From the NCBI RefSeq assembly GCF_001637225.1, contig NZ_LVJI01000006.1, positions 184,034 to 248,033 of the forward strand: a DNA stretch of 64,000 bases, read 5' to 3'. The notes beneath the pieces were generated by a model. That model worked only from the letters and a program-made list of their open reading frames with translations, ran no database searches and was not told where the DNA came from. This DNA is from Paenibacillus antarcticus (lineage in GTDB: Bacteria > Bacillota > Bacilli > Paenibacillales > Paenibacillaceae). The translations under genes and the position numbers were made by a program. Shown here piece by piece: positions 57,589 through 64,000 of the stretch (position 1 is the stretch's first letter; every line of letters starts with the position of its first letter).

Positions 57589-58506
57589 ATGAGAATTACG
57601 AATAATATGCTAAGTTCTCAGCTCTTGCTGAACCTGAACCGTAATGCCCAGCAAATGAATAATACACAGAATCAACTTGCAACGGGTATGAAAATCAATA
57701 AACCTTCGGATGATCCAGTGGGTATTACATACTCCTTACGCTACCGAGCTGAATTGTCCTCCAATGAACAATATCAGAAGAACGTGGATACTGCCGTTTC
57801 TTGGCTTGACTATAACGATACGGTACTCAACCAAGCTGGTGAGGTTGTTCAACGATTGAGAGAATTAACGGTACAAGCTTCTACAGGAAGTAACCCGCAA
57901 TCTGCATTAGATAGCATTAATGAAGAAGTCTCACAATTGAAGGAACAACTCATTGATATCGCTAATAGTAAATTGAACGGGAAGTATATCTTTAATGGAC
58001 AGAAGTATGATACAAAGCCTTATGTATTCAGTGAAAATGCAGACGGATCTTCGGATACAACAGCGGTTGATCAGTTGAAGACTGATACTGGGAATATTAA
58101 TTATATTGTTGGAGAAGCGGTTCAACTTCCTATTAATGTAACGGGTAATGAAGTGTTCGGTTCAGATGAGCAGGATAATTTGTTTGTAATTATTAACACT
58201 ATTTCCTACGCTCTCAAGAATGGCCTCCACGCTGATGTATCTGCGCAGTTGGACTTGATCGATACACGTATGGAAAAGATGTTGTCAATTCGTTCGGAAT
58301 TTGGTGCGAAGAGTAACCGCGTGGAACTCATGCAAGGTAGATTAGGTGATTTGGAGGTCAATCTTACGGATCTACAGGCGAAGACAGAAGACGCTAATTA
58401 TGCCGAATTGATCATGAATTCTAAGATTCAAGAAAACATATATAATGCCTCCTTATCTGCGGGATCCAAGATTATTAGCCCTTCCTTAATGGATTTCTTA
58501 AGATAA
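57589..58506 (+). CDS. flgL: Flagellar hook-associated protein 3 (FlgL)
   Basis: The 305-residue protein resembles flagellin at both ends: MRITNNMLSSQLLLNLNRNAQQMNN with TGMKINKPSDDPVGI, and the C-terminal TEDANYAELIMNSKIQENIYNASL helix. FlgL is the filament-side junction protein. The ATG follows GTGAGGTGTAACC. It is followed after 16 bases by yviE. Confidence 0.94.
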   Translation: MRITNNMLSSQLLLNLNRNAQQMNNTQNQLATGMKINKPSDDPVGITYSLRYRAELSSNEQYQKNVDTAVSWLDYNDTVLNQAGEVVQRLRELTVQASTGSNPQSALDSINEEVSQLKEQLIDIANSKLNGKYIFNGQKYDTKPYVFSENADGSSDTTAVDQLKTDTGNINYIVGEAVQLPINVTGNEVFGSDEQDNLFVIINTISYALKNGLHADVSAQLDLIDTRMEKMLSIRSEFGAKSNRVELMQGRLGDLEVNLTDLQAKTEDANYAELIMNSKIQENIYNASLSAGSKIISPSLMDFLR

Positions 58507-58522
58507 TAGGGGGGCGATGAAG

Positions 58523-59086
58523 GTGAGTTCGCTTCAGATTGTACAGATCAGGCAAACGCCAGCCCTTATGGGCATTGACATTGACCCTGGGAATTATTCT
58601 ATTCGTCAACCCCAAGCTGAACTACAAATGAAGACGCAGCCAGCTGTACTTGAGATTCACAAGTATCAACCTGAATTATCTATTGATCAGAGCAGAGCCT
58701 TCGAAGCTTATCATGGTGGGTTCTCAATGAACAAAAGAATTTACTCAGGAATTCAACAACAATTTCTGCAGGGAATCGCAGAGCGGGTACAGAAAGGCGA
58801 TCGGATGGCATCGATCCAAAGCTCAGGTAATACCGTATCAGAAATCTTTGGTACGGATTGGCTGCCTAGACCGTTTCCTGAAATTCGTGGACCCGCATCT
58901 ATGGATAATGTTGATATTCATTTTGAGATTAGATCGCCAGAACTTTCATTTCGTCCAGCAGAGTCAGAATTGAATGTCGTTGTGAATCGTCCTGAAATAG
59001 AATTTATACGCGGCCAGCTGAATATTTATGTGAAGCAGTATTCTTCAATCCAATTCACACCACCAGAAGTAAATGTTACGATGTAA
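58523..59086 (+). CDS. yviE: YviE, DUF6470 family protein
   Basis: The 187-residue protein matches YviE, encoded between flgL and fliW in Bacillus. It has alternating Pro and beta motifs (RQPQAELQMKTQPAVLEI, RSPELSFRPAESELNVVV) and no signal peptide or membrane segment. The role is unknown. I prefer GTG 58523, eight bases after the GGGGGG at 58509-58514, to ATG 58517, which is too close. A terminator follows, so fliW-csrA may be transcribed separately. Confidence 0.82.
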   Translation: MSSLQIVQIRQTPALMGIDIDPGNYSIRQPQAELQMKTQPAVLEIHKYQPELSIDQSRAFEAYHGGFSMNKRIYSGIQQQFLQGIAERVQKGDRMASIQSSGNTVSEIFGTDWLPRPFPEIRGPASMDNVDIHFEIRSPELSFRPAESELNVVVNRPEIEFIRGQLNIYVKQYSSIQFTPPEVNVTM

Positions 59087-59093
59087 TAAACCT

Positions 59094-59134
59094 AAGGCTA
59101 TAGATGTCGTTGTATGCCGTCTATGGCCTTTTTT
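59094..59134 (+). terminator. Intrinsic terminator after yviE
   Basis: AAGGCTATAGA (59094-59104) pairs with TCTATGGCCTT (59120-59130), followed by Ts. Confidence 0.85.
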
Positions 59135-59165
59135 GTGTAATTAAATGAATGAAGGAGGTAATCTA

Positions 59166-59618
59166 ATGGTAATTCAGACAACAATTTGGGGTGAACTTGA
59201 AGTGAGTGATGATCAAACAGTTCATTTTGCCAAAGGAATTCCTGGATTTGAACAGGAAACAGATTTTGTCCTAATAGAAGTAAAGGAAAGTCCCTTCAAT
59301 TATTTGCAGTCCATGAAACAGAGTGAACTTTCTTTTGTGATCACCGATCCTTTTGTATTTCATACGAATTATGAATTTGATCTTCCGGAACATGAAGCCG
59401 AAGAATTGTCTATCACAGATGAAGTTCACGTACAATGCATTGTCACATTACATGAGTTGATTGAACAATCTACCATTAATTTGCTTGCACCTTTAGTATT
59501 TAACCCACAGAATAAACAGGGCAAGCAAGTGGTTCTTCATCACTCCTCTTATCAGACGCGTCATCGTTTATGGTATGACCCTGCTATCGAAATGGAGCAG
59601 AAGGAGGAGGGGGAATAA
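59166..59618 (+). CDS. fliW: Flagellar assembly factor FliW
   Basis: The 150-residue protein has the FliW fold marks: the N-terminal [11 protein letters not shown], the FAKGIPGFE motif, and [15 protein letters not shown]. FliW binds either flagellin or CsrA; bound to flagellin it frees CsrA to block hag translation. ATG 59166 follows GAAGGAGGT; the upstream in-frame ATG is unlikely. csrA begins one base after its stop. The negatively charged C-terminal tail (EMEQKEEGE) is usual in the family. Confidence 0.93.
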   Translation: MVIQTTIWGELEVSDDQTVHFAKGIPGFEQETDFVLIEVKESPFNYLQSMKQSELSFVITDPFVFHTNYEFDLPEHEAEELSITDEVHVQCIVTLHELIEQSTINLLAPLVFNPQNKQGKQVVLHHSSYQTRHRLWYDPAIEMEQKEEGE

Positions 59619-59619
59619 T

Positions 59620-59856
59620 ATGTTGGTGCTGTCGCGTAAGAAGGGTGAATCCATTATTATACAAGATCAAATTGAGCTGACAGTGTTAGGTGTTGAAGGA
59701 GATACGGTCCGCATTGGTATATCTGCCCCTAAGCATATCGATATCTTTCGTAAGGAAGTGTATGAATCGATTCAAGAAAGTAATCGAGAATCTGCAACTT
59801 CTTCACCAGTTAATCTGGAAACATTGATGCAACATTTAAGAGATACAAAAAAATAA
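59620..59856 (+). CDS. csrA: Translational regulator CsrA
   Basis: The 78-residue protein begins [14 protein letters not shown] and contains the RNA-binding [16 protein letters not shown] strand. CsrA dimers bind GGA motifs in mRNA leaders; in Bacillus the target is hag and the antagonist FliW. Both are neighbours here. ATG 59620 follows AAGGAGGAGGGGG. The C-terminal extension beyond EVY is polar, as in other Firmicute CsrA proteins. Confidence 0.95.
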   Translation: MLVLSRKKGESIIIQDQIELTVLGVEGDTVRIGISAPKHIDIFRKEVYESIQESNRESATSSPVNLETLMQHLRDTKK

Positions 59857-59879
59857 TAAAAAATATTTAAAAATACTAT

Positions 59880-59906
59880 TAACAGAATTGTGTGATTGGT
59901 CGATAT
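59880..59906 (+). promoter_or_regulatory. Sigma-D promoter of hag
   Basis: TAAC (59880-59883) is spaced 15 bases from GTCGATAT (59899-59906), seven of eight matches to the sigma-D -10 GCCGATAT. It lies about 100 bases before hag, leaving a leader long enough for CsrA control. Confidence 0.72.
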
Positions 59907-59964
59907 ATCTATTAGAGGCTATTACTGAGGGGCGGCCGACCTCGAAGAGTAGTTTACTATTAAA

Positions 59965-60000
59965 CCACATGGACGTGGAATAACTTAATTTCAAGGAGGA
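59965..60000 (+). promoter_or_regulatory. CsrA-type binding sites in the hag leader
   Basis: CCAC (59965-59968) and GTGG (59975-59978) form a hairpin that presents GGA in the loop ATGGAC, the preferred CsrA target. A second GGA is part of the ribosome binding site AAGGAGG (59993-59999), 21-22 bases downstream. The two-site layout is the same as in the B. subtilis hag leader. Another small GAGG/CCTC hairpin lies further upstream at about 59926-59945. Confidence 0.7.
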
Positions 60001-60008
60001 AATATTAA

Positions 60009-60827
60009 ATGATTATTAATCACAATATCGCAGCATTAAACACACATCGTCAATTGGGTGCTAATACAGCAGCAACTAGCAAAAACATAGAAAAATTGTC
60101 TTCCGGTCTTCGTATTAACCGTGCAGGCGATGATGCAGCAGGTCTATCCATTTCCGAAAAAATGCGTGGTCAGATTCGCGGTCTAGACATGGCTTCTAAA
60201 AACTCACAAGATGCTATCTCTTTAATTCAAACGGCTGAAGGTGCATTGACTGAAACTCACTCTATTTTACAACGTATGCGTGAGCTAGTAGTTCAAGGCG
60301 GTAACGGTGGTACACTTCAAACTGAAGACACTGATTCTATTAACGCTGAAATCACGCAGTTAAATGCAGAGTTAGATGGAATCGCTTCTCGTACCGAATT
60401 TAATGGTAAGAAACTATTAGATGGATCATTGACTGCTGATTTCCAAATTGGAGCAAACGCAACACAACAATTAAATGTAACATTAGCTACAGCAATGAGT
60501 TCTACTGGTTTAGCAGTTGGTGGTGTAAAACCAGATGGTACTACAGGAACATTTGATACTGATATTGCAGCGGTAGATGCAGCTATTAAGACTGTTTCAA
60601 CTACACGTTCAACACTTGGAGCTAACCAGAACCGTTTGGAGCACACAATTAACAATCTAGGTGCAGCTTCTGAGAATCTAACAGCTGCTGAATCTCGTAT
60701 TCGCGACGTAGATATGGCGAAAGAAATGATGGAGCAAACGAAGAATAATATCCTTGCTCAAGCTGCACAGGCTATGCTTGCACAAGCTAACCAACAGCCA
60801 CAAGGCGTACTTCAATTGCTTCGTTAA
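60009..60827 (+). CDS. hag: Flagellin
   Basis: The 272-residue protein has the conserved flagellin ends: MIINHNIAALNTHRQLG, LSSGLRINRAGDDAAGLSISEKMR at the N-terminus and the C-terminal TAAESRIRDVDMAKEMMEQT with QMLAQANQQPQGVLQLLR equivalent. The short variable centre (about residues 140-195) matches a small Bacillus-type flagellin. It is exported to build the filament. The ATG follows AAGGAGGAAATATTAA. A strong terminator follows, so it is a single-gene unit. Confidence 0.97.
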   Translation: MIINHNIAALNTHRQLGANTAATSKNIEKLSSGLRINRAGDDAAGLSISEKMRGQIRGLDMASKNSQDAISLIQTAEGALTETHSILQRMRELVVQGGNGGTLQTEDTDSINAEITQLNAELDGIASRTEFNGKKLLDGSLTADFQIGANATQQLNVTLATAMSSTGLAVGGVKPDGTTGTFDTDIAAVDAAIKTVSTTRSTLGANQNRLEHTINNLGAASENLTAAESRIRDVDMAKEMMEQTKNNILAQAAQAMLAQANQQPQGVLQLLR

Positions 60828-60850
60828 TCTTAACTTAGTGAATGACAAGG

Positions 60851-60879
60851 AGATCCTAGACTTTCTAGGATCTTTTTTT
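60851..60879 (+). terminator. Intrinsic terminator of hag
   Basis: AGATCCTAGA (60851-60860) pairs with TCTAGGATCT (60864-60873) around a CTT loop, followed by seven Ts. Confidence 0.94.
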
Positions 60880-60953
60880 GTTTGAGATCGAACTAATCTA
60901 AATGAAAACCTATATCATATATTGGAATATTAGTATGAATGTTCGCTAATAGT

Positions 60954-60990
60954 TAGGACTTCTCTTCGGAGAGGTCCTATTTTGATTCTT
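60954..60990 (+). terminator. Second hairpin with UUCG loop downstream of hag
   Basis: TAGGAC plus TCTC (60954-60964) pair with GAGA plus GTCCTA (60969-60979) around a TTCG tetraloop, followed by TTTTGATTCTTTTGTTTT. It resembles an intrinsic terminator but no gene lies between it and the hag terminator. The stretch 60991-61387 is AT-rich, contains the palindrome ATCACTT-GTT-AAGTGAT near 61189-61205, and shows no gene. Confidence 0.6.
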
Positions 60991-61387
60991 TTGTTTTCTA
61001 GTAAACTTACTGTTATCTGGTTTGTTAAATTCCTGTTCTTGTCTCGTAACGATTTAGCCCTAGTAAAGTGGTTACTTGGTAGTATGGACAAACTGTCTAT
61101 TTTAGAATACGAAATAAGGGGAGTCATCTTTCTATAAGGATATGTTTAGTTGATCTAAAGGGTAAAAGGCTCCTTTTCCGCGTTCTGAATCACTTGTTAA
61201 GTGATCCAATAAATTGTTTCAATCCCTAGTCACTACTGCGTCTTTAGCATTATTAGTGAAGTAGGATGAATATTGTAGGTTTATGTATATTTTTGAAAAA
61301 TAGAGTTGTTTTAGACCTAAATAATATGAAGGAACCTGCCGATAGTAATAGTAGTAAACTACTAGATCTATTATGGGGGCATATCCA

Positions 61388-64000
61388 ATGAAGTTGAAGT
61401 CAAAATCTAAAGTACAACCTAGGACGAAAGCTAAGTCTGTAAGACTTGCATCAGGATTGTTGAGCGCAACATTACTATTATCTACAGTAGGTCCAACTAT
61501 TGGATTCGCAGCTGGATCGGCAGCGCCAGCAACAGCATCTATTACTGTTGCGAATAATAAGTCAGGGGTAAAAGATACGGTTACAGTAACTAACCTGCTT
61601 GCAGGAGACATTGTGTATGTATACAATGCAGCGACAGCAGGAACTTTAATGGGTAGCGGAACAGTAGCGGAAGGTTCAACAGAAGCAATTGTGGAAGTTG
61701 ATCAAGTTGGGAGCGCTGCAGGAACTGTATATGTCACTGTGAAAAGTGGACCTGATGGGGAAGAAAGCATCCGTATCATTAAAGCGTACGATTCGGAAAA
61801 TTCTGTAGCACCATTGGCATCGGCTATCACCATTACTAATGAAAAAACAGGTAGTGACGATACGGTAAAAGTAACAGGATTGGGAACAGGCGACGTAGTG
61901 ACTGTTTACGGAAGCGTTATTGATAGTGGGACAGTAGCAGATGGTGAAACGGAAGTTACTGTTTCTAAAGCAGATATGTTGTCAGCAAAGGGCGGAACTG
62001 CGCAGATTTCAGTAACGAGGTTTAATAAATTAGAGAGCAATCGTGTATCTAAGACGTATGCAAGCGAACCTACATCTACCGCTGTGGCAGCTAGTACGAT
62101 CAATATTGCTAATAATAAGACAGGCGTAGCAGACAAAGTCATCGTAACGGGATTGGTAGCAGGCGATGTAGTGAACGTGTACAAATTAGCAACAGGTGGC
62201 GAAGTCATCGGAACGGCAATCGTAGCAGCTGATGAAACGACAGCAACGATTACGATCGATCAGCTAACAACAACAGCGGGTAGCGTATATGTCAGCGTGA
62301 AGAGCACGGACAAGCTGGAGAGTGGAAGAACGTTAAAGGCATATGATGCAGAGATCAGTACAGCGCCATTGGCGACTTCGATTACTGTAAACAATGACTC
62401 AATGGGTAAAGCGGACACGGTGAAAGTAATCGGCCTAGTGACAGGTGACGTTGTGAATGTATACGACATGGCAACAGGCGGAAGCGTGTTGGAAACAACA
62501 ACGGTAGCAGAGGGTGCAACAGAAGCAACCATATCCAAAGTAGATTTCTTGAAGGTAACAGGTGGAGTAGCGTATGTAACGGTAACGAAAGAAAATAAAC
62601 TGGAAAGCACACGTACGGCGAAGACATATGTAACCGAGCCGGTATCTGTAGCGCCAGTAGCAGCAAACATTACCGCTTCGAACAACAAAGTGGGCGTAGC
62701 AGATAAAGTTATCGTAACTGGCTTGGTAGCAGGCGATGTAGTGAACGTGTACAAGGTAGCAACAGGTGGCGTAGCCATCGGAACGGCAACCGTAGCAGCT
62801 GATGAAACGAGCGCAACGGTTACGATCGACCAGCTAACAGCAACAGCAGGAAGCGTGTATGTCAGCGTGAAGAGCACGGATAAGCTTGAGAGTGTAAGAA
62901 CTGTAAAAGCGTATGATGCAGAAATCACAGCAGCGCCATTGGCGACGACGATTACCGTTACAAATGGTGAAACGGGCAAAGCGGATACGGTGAAAGTAAC
63001 TGGTCTAGTGGCAGGTGACATCGTGAATGTATACGGAGTGGCAATGGGCGGAACAGCTCTAGAATCAGCAACCGTAAAGGCTAATGAAACAGAGGTTACC
63101 ATTTCAAATATAGATATGCTTGTAGCAAAAGGCGGAACCGCGTATGTAACGGTAACGAAAGCGAACAAACTGGAAAGCACACGTACGGCGAAGACATATG
63201 TAACCGAGCCGGTATCTGTAGCACCAGTAGCAGCAAACATTACCGCTTCGAATAACAAAGTGGGCGTAGCAGATAAAGTTATCGTAACTGGCTTGGTAGC
63301 AGGCGATGTAGTGAATGTGTACAAGTTAGCAACAGGTGGCGAAGTTATCGGAACAGCAACCGTAGCAGCTGATGCAACGAGCGCAACGGTTACGATCGAC
63401 CAGCTAACAGCAACAGCAGGAAGCGTGTATGTCAGCGTGAAGAGTACGGACAAGCTTGAGAGTGTAAGAACTGTAAAAGCGTATGATGCAGAAATCACTG
63501 TAGCGCCAGTGGCGACGACGATTACCGTTATCAATGATGGAACGGGTAATGCGGATACGGTGAAAGTAACTGGCCTAGTGGCAGGTGACATCGTGAACGT
63601 ATATGACGTGGCAACAGGCGGAACGGCATTGGAAACAGCAACGGTAGCAGAGAGTGCAACAGAAGTGACTGTATCTAAAGTGGATCTATTGAAGGCAGCA
63701 GGTGGCACCGCGTATGTAACGGTAACGAAAGCAAACAAACTGGAAAGCACACGTACGGCGAAGACATATGTAACCGAGCCGGTATCTGTAGCACCAGTAG
63801 CAGCGAACATTACCGCTTCGAACAACAAAGTGGGCGTAGCAGATAAAGTTATCGTAACAGGCTTGGTAGTAGGCGATGTAGTGAACGTGTACAAATTAGC
63901 AACAGGTGGCGAAGTTATCGGAACGGCAACCGTAGCAGCTGATGCAACGAGTGCAACGGTTACGATCGACCAGCTAACAGCAACAGCAGGAAGCGTGTAG
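61388..64000 (+). CDS. Exported protein of tandem 190-residue repeats, ending at the window edge
   Basis: The protein starts with a long basic signal peptide (hydrophobic residues about 21-40, likely cleavage near GFA). It then consists of 190-residue double modules, each made of two related beta-rich halves. Typical words are DKVIVTGLVAGDVVNVYK, TVTIDQLTATAGSVYVSVKS and TAYVTVTKANKLES. At DNA level the modules repeat with an exact 570-bp period (for example GGTATCTGTA at 62641, 63211 and 63781). The first module is more divergent. ATG 61388 follows GGGGGC (61375-61380). The last codon is TAG, where the previous modules have TAT; the true C-terminus is probably beyond the window or lost. No known catalytic motif or SLH domain is seen. 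Confidence 0.75.
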   Translation: MKLKSKSKVQPRTKAKSVRLASGLLSATLLLSTVGPTIGFAAGSAAPATASITVANNKSGVKDTVTVTNLLAGDIVYVYNAATAGTLMGSGTVAEGSTEAIVEVDQVGSAAGTVYVTVKSGPDGEESIRIIKAYDSENSVAPLASAITITNEKTGSDDTVKVTGLGTGDVVTVYGSVIDSGTVADGETEVTVSKADMLSAKGGTAQISVTRFNKLESNRVSKTYASEPTSTAVAASTINIANNKTGVADKVIVTGLVAGDVVNVYKLATGGEVIGTAIVAADETTATITIDQLTTTAGSVYVSVKSTDKLESGRTLKAYDAEISTAPLATSITVNNDSMGKADTVKVIGLVTGDVVNVYDMATGGSVLETTTVAEGATEATISKVDFLKVTGGVAYVTVTKENKLESTRTAKTYVTEPVSVAPVAANITASNNKVGVADKVIVTGLVAGDVVNVYKVATGGVAIGTATVAADETSATVTIDQLTATAGSVYVSVKSTDKLESVRTVKAYDAEITAAPLATTITVTNGETGKADTVKVTGLVAGDIVNVYGVAMGGTALESATVKANETEVTISNIDMLVAKGGTAYVTVTKANKLESTRTAKTYVTEPVSVAPVAANITASNNKVGVADKVIVTGLVAGDVVNVYKLATGGEVIGTATVAADATSATVTIDQLTATAGSVYVSVKSTDKLESVRTVKAYDAEITVAPVATTITVINDGTGNADTVKVTGLVAGDIVNVYDVATGGTALETATVAESATEVTVSKVDLLKAAGGTAYVTVTKANKLESTRTAKTYVTEPVSVAPVAANITASNNKVGVADKVIVTGLVVGDVVNVYKLATGGEVIGTATVAADATSATVTIDQLTATAGSV
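62071..64000 (+). repeat. 570-bp coding tandem repeats
   Basis: Units start near 62071, 62641, 63211 and 63781, the last one cut by the window end. Long stretches are identical or differ by a few bases, such as the segment AACAAAGTGGGCGTAGCAGA that recurs at the same phase in the three later units. The near identity suggests recent duplication or gene conversion. Confidence 0.9.

Noticed and set aside
62260..63894. 544-codon open frame on the - strand across the repeat gene
   Set aside because: It mirrors the repeat structure of the + strand gene; stops are absent only because the same codons recur. No start with ribosome binding site and no family resemblance.

Overview
The window looks like chromosomal DNA of an endospore-forming, flagellated Firmicute of the Paenibacillus type. 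Several things point there: sporulation genes (spoIID, spoIIQ, spoIIID, an alpha/beta SASP), S-layer-homology (SLH) proteins with csaB, gene order that follows Bacillus subtilis in two long blocks (ywlD to fabZ, and degS to hag), strong AGGAGG ribosome binding sites, frequent GTG/TTG starts and a moderately low GC content. Almost all genes lie on the + strand. I saw no tRNA, rRNA, CRISPR array, intact insertion sequence or prophage.

Region 1 (1-6.3 kb) holds mntP, ywlE, then rpiB-ywlG-glyA behind a ZTP (pfl-type) riboswitch with its terminator, then upp and mnaA. Region 2 (6.3-14.0 kb) is a complete F-type ATP synthase operon, atpZ-atpI-atpBEFHAGDC. It has unusual intercistronic hairpins after atpE, atpA and atpD and a 40-bp tandem repeat between atpA and atpG. 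Region 3 (14-24.7 kb) carries a DUF1146 gene, murA, spoIID, spoIIQ, spoIIID, mbl, flhO, flhP, an EpuA-like gene, fabZ and a phosphohexomutase. Region 4 (24.8-30 kb) is a DUF5693 membrane protein followed by csaB, tagA and tagO. Together with mnaA these would supply and pyruvylate a ManNAc-containing secondary cell-wall polymer, the usual ligand of SLH domains.

Region 5 (30-48.5 kb) is the more variable part. It has three large exported SLH proteins (one a likely main S-layer protein with two in-frame starts), small unknown genes, a truncated RadC-like remnant, a SASP with a long insert, metK behind a terminator-like leader, and a phosphodiester glycosidase with stalk-type repeats. Region 6 (48.5-61 kb) is degS-degU, a small unknown gene, comFA (with a very GC-rich stretch), comFC, then yvyF-flgM-flgN-flgK-flgL-yviE-fliW-csrA-hag. 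The hag leader shows a sigma-D-like promoter and CsrA-type GGA sites. Region 7 (61.4-64 kb) is an exported protein built of near-identical 570-bp repeats, ending in a TAG at the last three bases of the window.

Most of the window is conserved core genome. The least explained items are the atpA-atpG tandem repeats, a two-copy dispersed element with terminal inverted repeats (24.7 and 51.1 kb), the structured glyA leader, the metK leader, the GC-rich part of comFA and the 570-bp repeat gene.
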